Source: an uncultured Bacteroidales bacterium (GTDB lineage Bacteria > Bacteroidota > Bacteroidia > Bacteroidales > UBA932). From it: a DNA stretch of 59,832 nucleotides. How positions within the stretch are numbered: position 1 is the first letter of the stretch; the number at the start of each line of letters is the position of its first letter. The notes below the pieces were generated by a model. It ran no database searches, was not told where the DNA came from, and worked only from the letters and a program-made list of their open reading frames with translations. This document shows positions 31,772 to 40,732 of this stretch, piece by piece. Location: NCBI GenBank assembly GCA_946187865.1, contig CAMHST010000007.1:1-59832 (forward strand), written 5' to 3'. Made by a program: the position numbers and the translations under genes.

Positions 31772-34700
31772 TTACTGCTCCACGGAAAGCGAATCCCCCT
31801 CATCCTCCAGGGCGTAGCCGGGGCCGGTGACAGTCCGGAGCAGGTCTTCGAAACGGTCGATGATGCTGCCGGAGAGTTCCTTGTCTCCGTACTGCTTCAT
31901 GACGTCGGCAATATAAAGGAGCACCCGACCGGCGGTCTCGAACTCTGCGCTGCCCAGATCTCCCCATTCCAGGTAGAACGTTGCGGTTTTCTGGAGCTCG
32001 TCGCACATCTTCACGCCCAGTTCGCGCGCCTTTTCCGCGGCACCCAGGTGATAGTAAGCCTCCACCATCTGGGCCACCATATAGTCGTTGCCGGAGAAGC
32101 CCACGGGGATGGATTCCAGCGGGAAGTTGGTATCCGGGAAACGCTCCTGGCACATGTCAAGCATCTCCAGGGCCTTCTCGTTCTCGCCGGCATCGATCAG
32201 GGCGTTTGCCGCCGTGACAAAGAGCTGCCGCTGGCTGAGCACACCCAGGAAGGTGTACAGGTTCTGGTAGTCCACATAGTAGTCCGGACGCTTGAGGGCA
32301 TCCCACTTGAACACGTTTTTCATCTTGTCGTACAGCTCCAAGGCGTCCACAATGCCTGCGTCAGTACTGCTGGGCGTATTGCGGATGGGCGTGAAGCGGT
32401 AGGAGAAGCCGTCGAAGAGCAAGTAGTCCTTGATACCCACCTTCAGGTCTCCGCCCATGTTCAGCACATGCAGGGGACGGTCCCACTGATAGTTGGACAA
32501 CAGGTCCAGCATGAACAGTTCCGGCTTGGAGAAATAGCTCTTGTCTTCCGGTACGGTGAGGGTGATGTATTCCGGAATCAGGTCGGCGAACATTTCCGGG
32601 ACAATGCCGTATTTCAGGCAGTTTTCCTTGTTCACCGGCATCACCAGCTTACGGGCGCAGATGAAATCCAGTTTGGTGCCGTCGTTCAGGGTGAGCTTCA
32701 TCTTGGGGTCCCTGAAGATGTCCATCACGTCCGACAGCAGCATGGGCGTGCCGTCGTCGTGGGCGATGTACACGAACTCGTTGGTTCCGTACAGGTACTG
32801 CGCCTTGGAAACGGTCAGGGGCAGCGGGGCGCTCTTGTTGGAGGCCCATTTCATCTGGTCGATATACCAGTCCGTGCCCAGCAGGGAGGTATTCACTACG
32901 CGGACATCGGTGCGTACCCCTTCCACTTCCTGGGCGTACCAGAGCGGGAAGGTGTCGTTGTCCCCATGGGTGACCAGCATGCCGCCAGGGCCCACGGAAT
33001 TCAGGTAGTTGGCGGCCATCTCCACGGCGGTGGCGCGACGGGAGCGGTCGTGGTCGTCCCAGTTCTGCTGCGCCATCAGGGCGGGAACGCCCAGGCAAAG
33101 CAGGGAGACCGCAATGGAAACCGGCTTTTCCTTCCCCTTCACCCACTGGTTTATCCACTCATATAATGCGGCCACCCCAAGGCCGATCCAGATGGCGAAC
33201 ATGTAGAAGGAACCCGCATACGCGTAGTCCCGTTCGCGCACCTGATAGGGCGGTTGGTTCAGGTACAGCACGATGGCGATACCGGTCATGAAGAACATCA
33301 GGAACACCAGCCAGGAGCCGCGTTTGTCTTTGTCGAACTGGAAAACCAGGCCCAGCAGGCCCAGCAGCAGCGGCAGGAAGAAGTAGTGGTTCTTGCCCTT
33401 GTTCTCGCTCAGGACGGCTGGAGCGTCCGACTGGTCTCCCAGGCGAAGCTCGTCGATGAATTTGACGCCGCTCTCCCAGTTCCCGTAGAACACCTCTCCG
33501 GGCGAAGGGGAATGGATGTCGTTCTGCCGGCCCACGAAGTTCCACATGAAGTAGCGCCAGTACATCCAGTTCAGCTGGTAGTCGAAGAAGTAGGCCAGGT
33601 TGGCGCCGAAGGTGGGCTTGCGGTACGTGGCGTCTTTCACGCGCGTCCCCTTGCCCTGGGTGTACATCTGGTAGAAGTCTATGTAGCGCGGGTCTGCGTT
33701 GGACCACATGCGGGGGAAGAGCATCTTGCCCTCCTGGCGGTACTCGGCGTCGGCCGGGGATTCGGCATGGACATATTTGCCGTTCAGGGGCGCCCAGTAT
33801 TTTCCGGTCTTGAGGTCATAGGGGGCGTCGAAGTACTGCCCGTACAGGAGCGGCGTGCTGCCATACTGCTCGCGGCTGAGATAGCGTACCAGGGTGTAGG
33901 GATTGTCCGGCTGGTACTCGTTGGTGGGCGTTTTCACGCTGGAACGGATAATCACGATGGAGAAGAGCGAAAAGCCGATCACCAGGGTGGTCACGCACAG
34001 CAGGACCGTATTCAGGAACACCTTCTCCCGCTTGAGGGTGGTGAAAAGCCCCCAGAAGCACAGCACCAGCAGGGCCACCATGAAGAAGACGGCTCCACTG
34101 TTATAGGGCAGGCCGAACCCGTTCACGAAGATGCGGTCGAAGAAGGCCGCCAGTTTGGGCAGATACGGGATAAAGAGATAGACCAGCAGGAACTCGATGA
34201 CCACGCCGATCAGGAAAACCACCGCAAGCTGCTTGAAAGACAGTTTCTTGTCCTCGTTCTTCCGGTAATAGTACATGAATACGAAAGCCGGGATAGTAAG
34301 GAGGTTCAGCAGATGAACGCCGATGCTCAGGCCCATCAGGAAGGCAATGAGCACAATCCAGCGGTTGGCATGGGGACGGTCTGCCGTTTCGTACCAGCGG
34401 CACATGGCCCAGAACACCACGGCCGTGAACAGCGAACTCATGGCATACACTTCTCCCTCCACGGCGCTGAACCAGAACGTGTCACTGAAACAGTAGGCCA
34501 GGGCGCCCACCACACCGGAACCGAAAATGGCTGTGGCCTGGGCCATGCTGTAAGACGGAGAGGCGCCGGACACGGATGCCCTGCCGGCGACCACCCGCTT
34601 GGCAAAAAAGACAATGGTCAGGTACAGGAAAAAGATGGTGAGGGCGCTCAGGATGGCATTCATGGCATTCACCGCCAGGGCGGCATGCTCCGGCTTCACC

Positions 34701-34909
34701 CCCATGGTAAAGAACCGTGCAATGAGCTGGAAAACAGGGTTTCCCGGGGGATGTCCCACCTCCAGTTTGTAGGACGATGCGATGAATTCCCCGCAGTCCC
34801 AGAAGGAGGCGGTGGGCTCTATGGTGGAGAGGTAGGTGACCCCGGAAACCAGCAGTACGGCCAGGGCGACCAACCAGTTCCATTTATCGAATGTCTTCTT
34901 GTCTATCAT
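31772..34909 (-). CDS. DUF2723 polytopic membrane protein (PMT-like)
   Basis: 1045 aa. The N-terminal half (1-560) is membrane-embedded and begins with the DUF2723 signature TVEPTASFWDCGEFI-like segment (here STIEPTASFWDCGEFIASSY), then KLEVGHPPGNPVFQLIARFF. This resembles the catalytic loop of protein O-mannosyltransferase-type GT-C glycosyltransferases. The C-terminal half (560-1045) is soluble and partly TPR-like (EKALEMLDMCQERFPD). A role in protein O-glycosylation or envelope sugar transfer is likely by fold; donor and acceptor are unknown. It is divergent from the BcerS-like gene. Confidence 0.88.
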   Translation of the reverse strand: MIDKKTFDKWNWLVALAVLLVSGVTYLSTIEPTASFWDCGEFIASSYKLEVGHPPGNPVFQLIARFFTMGVKPEHAALAVNAMNAILSALTIFFLYLTIVFFAKRVVAGRASVSGASPSYSMAQATAIFGSGVVGALAYCFSDTFWFSAVEGEVYAMSSLFTAVVFWAMCRWYETADRPHANRWIVLIAFLMGLSIGVHLLNLLTIPAFVFMYYYRKNEDKKLSFKQLAVVFLIGVVIEFLLVYLFIPYLPKLAAFFDRIFVNGFGLPYNSGAVFFMVALLVLCFWGLFTTLKREKVFLNTVLLCVTTLVIGFSLFSIVIIRSSVKTPTNEYQPDNPYTLVRYLSREQYGSTPLLYGQYFDAPYDLKTGKYWAPLNGKYVHAESPADAEYRQEGKMLFPRMWSNADPRYIDFYQMYTQGKGTRVKDATYRKPTFGANLAYFFDYQLNWMYWRYFMWNFVGRQNDIHSPSPGEVFYGNWESGVKFIDELRLGDQSDAPAVLSENKGKNHYFFLPLLLGLLGLVFQFDKDKRGSWLVFLMFFMTGIAIVLYLNQPPYQVRERDYAYAGSFYMFAIWIGLGVAALYEWINQWVKGKEKPVSIAVSLLCLGVPALMAQQNWDDHDRSRRATAVEMAANYLNSVGPGGMLVTHGDNDTFPLWYAQEVEGVRTDVRVVNTSLLGTDWYIDQMKWASNKSAPLPLTVSKAQYLYGTNEFVYIAHDDGTPMLLSDVMDIFRDPKMKLTLNDGTKLDFICARKLVMPVNKENCLKYGIVPEMFADLIPEYITLTVPEDKSYFSKPELFMLDLLSNYQWDRPLHVLNMGGDLKVGIKDYLLFDGFSYRFTPIRNTPSSTDAGIVDALELYDKMKNVFKWDALKRPDYYVDYQNLYTFLGVLSQRQLFVTAANALIDAGENEKALEMLDMCQERFPDTNFPLESIPVGFSGNDYMVAQMVEAYYHLGAAEKARELGVKMCDELQKTATFYLEWGDLGSAEFETAGRVLLYIADVMKQYGDKELSGSIIDRFEDLLRTVTGPGYALEDEGDSLSVEQ

Positions 34910-34930
34910 GTCTTTTTAATCTATATCTTG

Positions 34931-34960
34931 CAAAGATAAGAATAATTCTGGTTATATTTG
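34931..34960. promoter_or_regulatory. Divergent promoters (DUF2723 / BcerS-like)
   Basis: Minus strand: TATCTTTG (34938-34931), 21 nt before the DUF2723 ATG at 34909. Plus strand: TATATTTG (34953-34960), 20 nt before the ATG at 34981, with a TTG near 34928 as weak -33. This supports 34981, and not an upstream ATG at 34891, as the BcerS-like start. Confidence 0.6.
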
Positions 34961-34980
34961 CAGTCGTAAACCTACTGTAC

Positions 34981-36114
34981 ATGAAACCTGACGCCAACCT
35001 GCAAGTCGTTCCCGTAAAGGGAAAAGACATGTTAAAACAATTCATCCGCTTTCCCCTTGAACTGTACAAAGACTGTGACAAATGGGTTCCCGCCTTTGAA
35101 GACGACGAGTTCAAGACCCTCGGAGACAACAATCCCGCGCTCGCTTTCTGCGAAAAAGAGCTTTTCCTTGCCCTGAAGCAGGGAAAGACAGTCGGCCGCA
35201 TTGCCGCCATCATCAACCACAAGGCCGACGAAAAATGGGGGGAGAAAGTGGTCCGCTTCGGCTGGATAGACTTTGTGGAAGACTTCGGCGTGGCCCGGGC
35301 CCTGGTGGATGCCGTCGTGGCCTGGGGCCGCGAAAGGGGCGCCAGCAAAGTGAAAGGCCCGCTGGGCTTCACCGACATGGACCGGGAAGGCCTCCTGGTA
35401 GAGGGCTTCGAGAACGAAAGCCCCTTCACCGTAATCTACAATTATCCTTATTACGGGGAATACCTGGAACGGATGGGTTTCACCAAGGACGCCGACTGGA
35501 CCCAGCGCTATATAGACCTTCCGGACACCCTACCCGCCATGTACCAGTATGCCTCCCTGGCAGAGAAAAAATACGGCGTGCATGTGATCCGTCCCAAGAA
35601 CCTCCGGCAGCTTGCCATCCGCGGGCGGGAGATGTTCCATGTGCTCAACGACGCCTTCGCCCCCCTGTATGAATACTCCAAGCTGTCGGAAGAGCAGATA
35701 GACACGTATGTAAAACAGTATGTCCCCGTCATGAACAAAGACCTGGTGGCCATGGTGGTGGACGATCAGGACCGCCTGGTGGCCTTTACGGTAACCATGC
35801 CGCATATCTCCGCCGGGGTACGGAAGGCCAAAGGCCGCATTTTCCCCTGGGGCTGGATGCACATCCTCCCGCAGCTGAACCCCCGGAAAAACGACACGGT
35901 GGAAGCCCTTTTGATAGGCGTACTGCCGGAATACCAGGCCAAAGGGGCCGCCCTGCTCATGTTCAAGTACCTGCATGAAAATTACAACCGCCTGGGAATC
36001 AAGCGGTTGTTACTAAATCCTCAGCTGGAGGAAAACCATAAGGTGCAAAGCCTGTTCGGCATTTACGACCCCCAGCCCTACCAGCGCAGAAGGAGCTATG
36101 TCAAAAGCATTTAA
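34981..36114 (+). CDS. GNAT-fold acyltransferase of the YghO/BcerS-like family
   Basis: 377 aa. It follows the pattern of the YghO/bacterial ceramide synthase-like family: QFIRFPLELYKDCDKWVPAF, then FLALKQGKTVGRIAAIINH, KGPLGFTDMDREGLLVEGF, a tyrosine-rich NYPYYGEYLERMGF, and a C-terminal GNAT half with LIGVLPEYQAKGAALLMFKY. In Caulobacter a bCerS acylates the amine of the sphingoid base and works with a dedicated ACP and acyl-ACP synthetase. Here an ACP and an acyl-activating enzyme converge on this gene, overlapping by 4 bp. A role in sphingolipid (ceramide) N-acylation is therefore inferred; no serine palmitoyltransferase gene is in the window. Confidence 0.72.
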   Translation: MKPDANLQVVPVKGKDMLKQFIRFPLELYKDCDKWVPAFEDDEFKTLGDNNPALAFCEKELFLALKQGKTVGRIAAIINHKADEKWGEKVVRFGWIDFVEDFGVARALVDAVVAWGRERGASKVKGPLGFTDMDREGLLVEGFENESPFTVIYNYPYYGEYLERMGFTKDADWTQRYIDLPDTLPAMYQYASLAEKKYGVHVIRPKNLRQLAIRGREMFHVLNDAFAPLYEYSKLSEEQIDTYVKQYVPVMNKDLVAMVVDDQDRLVAFTVTMPHISAGVRKAKGRIFPWGWMHILPQLNPRKNDTVEALLIGVLPEYQAKGAALLMFKYLHENYNRLGIKRLLLNPQLEENHKVQSLFGIYDPQPYQRRRSYVKSI

Positions 36115-36353
36115 GCGAGTGCCTTAAGTACGGCGTCGCAGACCTCCCCAACGGTTGTGGGAGCAGCCTCCCCTACCGGGAACTGCATCTTGAACTTATC
36201 CTCCACCGCCAGCGAAAGCAGCATCATGGTGAGGGAATCCACACCGAGCTCGCGGACGAGCTCGGTGTTGTAGTTTGCGGCGGAAAGGTCCGTATTGGGA
36301 CGCACCACGGCCAGAATCTCTTTCAGGCCTTCGAATACTTCCTCTCTGGTCAT
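36111..36353 (-). CDS. Acyl carrier protein (dedicated)
   Basis: 80 aa, four-helix ACP. The phosphopantetheine site is ELGVDSLTMMLL with Ser40. It is less acidic and less canonical than primary-metabolism AcpP, and it overlaps the acyl-activating enzyme gene by 4 bp, so it is probably that enzyme's own partner and not the FAS carrier. Its 3' end overlaps the BcerS-like gene by 4 bp. Confidence 0.9.
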   Translation of the reverse strand: MTREEVFEGLKEILAVVRPNTDLSAANYNTELVRELGVDSLTMMLLSLAVEDKFKMQFPVGEAAPTTVGEVCDAVLKALA

Positions 36354-37840
36354 ACGCGGGACACTTTCATGCTGCCGGTGCGCTTGAAGTCCTCCGTGCG
36401 CACGGTAACCTTGATAATCTGATGGGTGGTAGGAAGGGTGGCGTTGATCTTCTTCACCAGGTTGTTCATATAAGCCTCCACCTCTTCCCAGGGCTTACCG
36501 TCGAAGGCGGGCATGAAGGGAAGGATCTCCACGGCAATCACCTGATGGCCGTTCAGGCTGTCTTCCTTCACCATGGCGTCCCGCACGCAGGGATCGGCAT
36601 AGAAGGGCTCTTCCAGGCTTTCCGGGCTCACGTTCTCGCCGTTGGAGAGGATAATCAGGTTCTTGATGCGGCCGGTGATATACAGGAAACCTTCGTCATC
36701 GAAGTGAACCAGGTCGCCGGTGCGCAGCCAGCCGTCCGGAGTGAGAGCCTCGGCGGTTTTCTCCGGGTCTTTGTAGTAACCGGAAAAGAGGTTGTCGCCC
36801 TTGACCCAGAGCTCGCCGTCTACCACCTTGGTCTCCTGGCCGGGATAGATTTTGCCGATGGAAGTAGGCTTTTCCACGGCATTGGCATTGGCCGATGTAA
36901 GGTTGGCGGTTTCCGTGAGGCCGTAGCCGAAGCAGAATTCCACGCCCAGCTTGGTGAAGATATCCACCAGGCGGGGAGGCACGTTGGCGGCGCCGGAGAT
37001 GATCATCTTCAGGTTGCCGCCCAGGAACTGCGGACCATACATCTTCACCAGGCCGGCGAGGATGTCGCAGATGCCGGGAACGATCACCAGCAGGGTGGGC
37101 TTGATCACGGGAAGCTTGCCGATGGTGGCTTTCATGTCTTCGCAGGTGAACAGCAGACCGCCCGTATAGAAGCAGCCTGTCATGCCGGCGATGGCGCCGA
37201 ACACGTGGCTAAGCGGGAGCAGGGCGATATAACGGTGTACGCCGATTACCTTGCCCGGCTTGAAGATGGCATTGTAGCCGCCGCGCATGAAGGCCCGGTG
37301 GCTGAGCACGGCGCCCTTGGGGGAACCGGTGGTGCCGCCGGTGAAGAAGATGGCGGCCGGCTGGTCCTTGTCCACGATGGTGACGGGAGCCTTCTCCTCA
37401 GCGATACTGGAGGCGGGAACCACCTTCACGCCCTGCATCTTGGCGGTGAGGGGCATGAACTCCTCGCGCACGAAGATGGCGGCGATGTCGAATTTCATGC
37501 AGGAACCCACGGCAGCCATTTCCGGCAGGGTGGGCGGGAAATTCATCACGACATATCCGGCCGACGTGATAGCGAAGAACAGCTCTATCGCATCCTGGCT
37601 GTTGCGGTCCCAAACGGCGATATGCGCACCCTTGGGAAGGCCCAGGCCCTCGATGAAGGCGCGGCGGCGGGCGATACGGTCACAGAATTCTTTGTAGGTG
37701 ATGGTGTCGGTCTGGTTGGAAAGCGCCGGCATGTCGGCGTAGGTCTTTCCCATCCATTCCACAAACTCTCCCAAGGTGGGCAGATAGGGCAAACGCTCCA
37801 GCTCTTCCTTGGGAATCATGTTGTAAAAATAATCGGACAT
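36350..37840 (-). CDS. AMP-forming acyl-activating enzyme (acyl-CoA/acyl-ACP ligase)
   Basis: 496-aa ANL-superfamily enzyme that adenylates a fatty acid and transfers it to a thiol. The AMP-binding motif is IFFTGGTTGSPKGAVLSH (164-181). Also present are FGYGLTETAN, LWVKGDNLFSGYYKDPEKTA, the hinge DGWLRTGDLVHFD, and the C-terminal catalytic lysine region TGSMKVSR. With the overlapping ACP gene it is most simply an acyl-ACP synthetase. Its -7 box is at 37869-37876. Confidence 0.85.
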   Translation of the reverse strand: MSDYFYNMIPKEELERLPYLPTLGEFVEWMGKTYADMPALSNQTDTITYKEFCDRIARRRAFIEGLGLPKGAHIAVWDRNSQDAIELFFAITSAGYVVMNFPPTLPEMAAVGSCMKFDIAAIFVREEFMPLTAKMQGVKVVPASSIAEEKAPVTIVDKDQPAAIFFTGGTTGSPKGAVLSHRAFMRGGYNAIFKPGKVIGVHRYIALLPLSHVFGAIAGMTGCFYTGGLLFTCEDMKATIGKLPVIKPTLLVIVPGICDILAGLVKMYGPQFLGGNLKMIISGAANVPPRLVDIFTKLGVEFCFGYGLTETANLTSANANAVEKPTSIGKIYPGQETKVVDGELWVKGDNLFSGYYKDPEKTAEALTPDGWLRTGDLVHFDDEGFLYITGRIKNLIILSNGENVSPESLEEPFYADPCVRDAMVKEDSLNGHQVIAVEILPFMPAFDGKPWEEVEAYMNNLVKKINATLPTTHQIIKVTVRTEDFKRTGSMKVSRV

Positions 37841-37868
37841 GTTCAGGTTTTTAGTTATTTTGCGAATG

Positions 37869-37876
37869 CAAAGATA
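37869..37876 (-). promoter_or_regulatory. -7 promoter box of the acyl-activating enzyme gene
   Basis: TATCTTTG on the minus strand (37876-37869), 28 nt before the ATG at 37840, in the 45-bp gap after menG. No good -33 was seen. Confidence 0.45.
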
Positions 37877-37885
37877 GCAAATAAA

Positions 37886-38584
37886 TTACACTTCTCCCAC
37901 ATACATCCGGCACAGGCCCAGGGTAAAGGCCTTATGGGAGACGCGGGAAAAGCCAGCCTCCCGCATCATGGCGCAGAATTCCCCGGGGGCGGGAAAAGCG
38001 TGGACCGAAGCGGGAAGATACTTGTAGGCAGCCTTGTCGCCGGACACCACTCCGCCAATCCAGGGCAGTACATGCAGGAAATACAGGTCATAGAACCAGC
38101 GGATTACGCGGTTCTGCGGGACAGAAAGCTCCAGGATCACGGCACGGCCGCCCGGGCAGAGCACCCGGTGGAATTCGGCAAGGCCTTTCTCCTTGTGTTC
38201 GAAGTTCCGGATGCCGAAGGCGCAGGTAACCCGGTGGAAGGCGCCGTCGGCAAAGGGAAGCGCTTCCCCGTCGGCCACCTGCAGGCGGATCCGGTCTGCC
38301 ACACCGGCCTTCCGGGCTTTGTCCATGACCAGGGCCATCATCCCCTCCGAGATGTCCACGCCGGTAACCACGGACCCCTCGGCGGCAGCCACGGCGGCAG
38401 AGATGGTGGAATCGCCCGTCCCGCAGGCCACGTCCAGCAGCCGCTGCGGGGTTCCGTCCACGATTTGTTTCAGCGCATGACGGCGCCACACTTTGTCCAC
38501 ATTCAGGGACATGATGTGATTCAGGCGGTCGTAGGACGGGGCAATCCCGTCGAACATCTGACGGATCTTTTCTTTCTTGGGCAT
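37886..38584 (-). CDS. menG: Demethylmenaquinone methyltransferase
   Basis: 232-aa SAM-dependent C-methyltransferase of the UbiE/MenG family; it makes menaquinone from demethylmenaquinone. Segments: IAPSYDRLNHIMSLNVDKVW (13-32), SAM motif LLDVACGTGDSTI, TGVDISEGMM, FDAV-type motif as FHRVTCAFGIRNF, and the C-terminal YKYLPASVHAFPAPGEF. It fits the polyprenyl synthase at 19.8-20.8 kb. yidD lies 3 bp upstream. Confidence 0.95.
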   Translation of the reverse strand: MPKKEKIRQMFDGIAPSYDRLNHIMSLNVDKVWRRHALKQIVDGTPQRLLDVACGTGDSTISAAVAAAEGSVVTGVDISEGMMALVMDKARKAGVADRIRLQVADGEALPFADGAFHRVTCAFGIRNFEHKEKGLAEFHRVLCPGGRAVILELSVPQNRVIRWFYDLYFLHVLPWIGGVVSGDKAAYKYLPASVHAFPAPGEFCAMMREAGFSRVSHKAFTLGLCRMYVGEV

Positions 38585-38587
38585 AGC

Positions 38588-38836
38588 TTAAGGAACAGGG
38601 TCATAGCCGCTTCCGCCCCACGGATGGCAGCGGAGGATGCGGCGCACCGACAGATACAAGCCTTTGATGGGACCATGCTTGCGGAAAGCCTCCAGGGCAT
38701 ACTGCGAGCAGGTAGGGGTGAATCGGCAGGCCGGCGGCGTGAAAGGACTGATGCATACCTGATAAAATTTGATCAGGAGCACGAAAGGAAAAATCAGGAT
38801 GTTTTTCAGCGTATTTCGGAAATCGCTCATACTCAA
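38588..38836 (-). CDS. yidD: Membrane protein insertion efficiency factor YidD
   Basis: 82 aa. The signature is a short amphipathic start then [20 protein letters not shown], then [36 protein letters not shown]. The Cys residues C28, C35, C41 and C56 are as in the family. YidD helps YidC-dependent insertion. In most bacteria yidD follows rnpA, as here (18 bp). Confidence 0.94.
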   Translation of the reverse strand: MSMSDFRNTLKNILIFPFVLLIKFYQVCISPFTPPACRFTPTCSQYALEAFRKHGPIKGLYLSVRRILRCHPWGGSGYDPVP

Positions 38837-38854
38837 ATCTTTAGCAAAAAGTGT

Positions 38855-39265
38855 CTAGTCATTTTCGCCCGGACACTTATTGATATTTATTTGATTATCA
38901 ACCATTTCCACTTTACGGCTACCAATCTCCGACAGCACGGACGCCATATTGGCATGGATATCGGCCGACGGCAGCACCTCCCGCGGAAGATACACAAAGA
39001 GCACATCCATGCCGGGGCCCAGCAGGGCTTTCTGCCGGCGATACGCCTCCCGGATGCGCCGCTTGAGAAGGTTGCGTTTCACGGCCCGCTTGAAGGAGCG
39101 TTTAGGGACCGAAACCAGAATCCGGGAAGGCAGTTCTTCGCTTTCCCGCATCAGGAAACGGTATCTCAGGCAACCCTTGGTACCGCTTTTACCCCGCCCG
39201 AAGAGTGCCTCCACAGCTTTTTTGCCACAGAGCCGCTCTTGCTTGGTGAGGGTTTCATCCGTCAT
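38855..39265 (-). CDS. rnpA: Ribonuclease P protein component
   Basis: 136-aa basic protein that assists the RNase P RNA in trimming the 5' end of tRNA. The RNR motif is seen in FKRAVKRNLLKRRIREAYR, preceded by RILVSVPKRS. The start LTKQERLCGKKAVEALFGRG is standard for Bacteroidota RnpA. The sequence ends with a short Asn-rich tail. It is 2 bp after hemD. Confidence 0.95.
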   Translation of the reverse strand: MTDETLTKQERLCGKKAVEALFGRGKSGTKGCLRYRFLMRESEELPSRILVSVPKRSFKRAVKRNLLKRRIREAYRRQKALLGPGMDVLFVYLPREVLPSADIHANMASVLSEIGSRKVEMVDNQININKCPGEND

Positions 39266-39267
39266 GA

Positions 39268-40008
39268 CTAAAGGCCTTCCAGGTACAGTTCGATGGCACG
39301 GGCCACCGAGGGAGCCTCCGGAGAGGGGGCTTTCACGTCGATCCGGAGCCCGGCTTCTTCCATGGCGCGGACGATGGATTTCCCGTAGGAGACCATTTTG
39401 ATGTCTCCCTGTTCAAAATCCGGGAAATTCTCCTGCAGGGATTTCACGTCGGCCGGATTGTAAAACACAATCATGTCGTAGTCTTTCAGGTTCACCTCGT
39501 GCAGGTCCTGGCTGACAGACTTTACGAAAACGCCCGTATTGAAACTGAGCTTATTGGCCTGGAAAAGGGAGGTGATGGCCTCTGACGAGGAAGAATCCGA
39601 CGTGGTGATCAGGAATTTCTCGCCTTTGTGTTTGGGGCCGATCAGGGCAACCACGCTCTCGGGGGTGCCGGTGCCGAAAAAGATTTTCCGTTTGCGATAC
39701 ACGATGTGTTTCTGCAGGTACATGGCCACAGCCTCCGTGGTGCAGAAATACTTCATGGTCTCGGGAATTTTAGTCCGCAGTTCCTCGGCCAGATGGAAGA
39801 AAGCGTCAATGGCATGACGGGAGGAAAAGACAATGGCCGTGTAGTCCAACAGATTGATTCGCTGGGCGCGGAATTCACGAGAGGAAAGGGGTTCAACCAC
39901 ATAGAAGGGGCGGAATTCGAAATTGACGCCGAACTTCTCTGTAACGCTCTGATACTGAGTAAGCACACGAGGGGCCTTCTGCGAAATCAGGATGTTCTTG
40001 ATACTCAT
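39268..40008 (-). CDS. hemD: Uroporphyrinogen-III synthase
   Basis: 246 aa from ATG 40008 (MSIKNILISQKAPR). HemD closes hydroxymethylbilane to uroporphyrinogen III. Sequence identity is low in this family, but the two-domain Rossmann pattern is there: AIVFSSRHAIDAFFHLAEEL in domain 1 and KDYDMIVFYNPADVKSLQEN then IKMVSYGKSIVRAMEEAGLR in domain 2. Synteny with DUF4271 upstream and rnpA/yidD downstream is the Bacteroidales norm. The open frame extends 23 codons further upstream, but those residues are not HemD-like. Confidence 0.85.
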   Translation of the reverse strand: MSIKNILISQKAPRVLTQYQSVTEKFGVNFEFRPFYVVEPLSSREFRAQRINLLDYTAIVFSSRHAIDAFFHLAEELRTKIPETMKYFCTTEAVAMYLQKHIVYRKRKIFFGTGTPESVVALIGPKHKGEKFLITTSDSSSSEAITSLFQANKLSFNTGVFVKSVSQDLHEVNLKDYDMIVFYNPADVKSLQENFPDFEQGDIKMVSYGKSIVRAMEEAGLRIDVKAPSPEAPSVARAIELYLEGL

Positions 40009-40027
40009 TTTTGTTAACTTCTCTTCT

Positions 40028-40732
40028 CTACAACAATACAGCCGTGGCGACCAGTGCGCCGGTAGGCAGAATTTCAAGCCCGCAAAGGTACAAAAAAGTT
40101 AGCAAAGGATTGCAAGATAAAGACAAAATTTGTGCTTTCCGCAGTAAAAAAACCAAATAGACAAGTCCCGTTTCGGCATAGAGGAAGGTCCTCACTATAA
40201 AGTCATTGGCACCGACCAGATAGAGGACCATCACCGTAGCGATGAGGGGTATCATCAGAAGGATGAAAAAGGTAAAACCGGAGCGGTGCGCCATCCGGAA
40301 ATGGTCGGCCCGCCGGCGGGGGCGCAGCCAGACATAAATGAGCAGTCTCAGCAGCAGGTAAGCGGAAAAAACGCCGGCAATCACGGCCAGGCGGATATTG
40401 TCCGAGAAGGGTTGCAGGAAATCCGGATCGTATAGCCGATAACGGTACATCAGGAGCACAGCCGGGATAATCAGGATCAGGGCCAGGGCGTTCCGCTCCC
40501 GGGCCACCCGGACGTTATTCTCCAGCGCCACGCTTCCCCGGGCCCGGAACACGGCGTCCCACAGGAAAGGGGCGACGTGGATGAGATTGCGCAGTTCCAG
40601 CAGGGCCAATACCACGAAGAGCGTAACCAGGATGCCCAGCAGCAACGGCGCCCCATCCGGCGCGCCAGCCGTGCCGGATGGGGTTTGCTCCAGCAGGAGT
40701 TCTCCCGTCTTGAAAGGCCCTTCCAGCAGCAT
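40028..40732 (-). CDS. DUF4271 integral membrane protein
   Basis: 234 aa with about six transmembrane helices (for example LLLGILVTLFVVLALLEL, ALALILIIPAVLLMY, LAVIAGVFSAYLLLRLLIYV). DUF4271 is confined to Bacteroidota and nearly always precedes hemD. Function unknown. The N-terminus is a short Gly/Pro-rich extension. It is directly adjacent (0 bp) to the SUI1 gene upstream. Confidence 0.82.
   Translation of the reverse strand: MLLEGPFKTGELLLEQTPSGTAGAPDGAPLLLGILVTLFVVLALLELRNLIHVAPFLWDAVFRARGSVALENNVRVARERNALALILIIPAVLLMYRYRLYDPDFLQPFSDNIRLAVIAGVFSAYLLLRLLIYVWLRPRRRADHFRMAHRSGFTFFILLMIPLIATVMVLYLVGANDFIVRTFLYAETGLVYLVFLLRKAQILSLSCNPLLTFLYLCGLEILPTGALVATAVLL

Noticed and set aside
36275..39271. 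A 998-codon open frame on the plus strand across the ACP-to-rnpA genes
   Set aside because: It is the antisense of recognised minus-strand genes (ACP, acyl ligase, menG, yidD, rnpA). Its translation is His/Gly/Gln-rich with no domains. High GC removes stop codons on the opposite strand.
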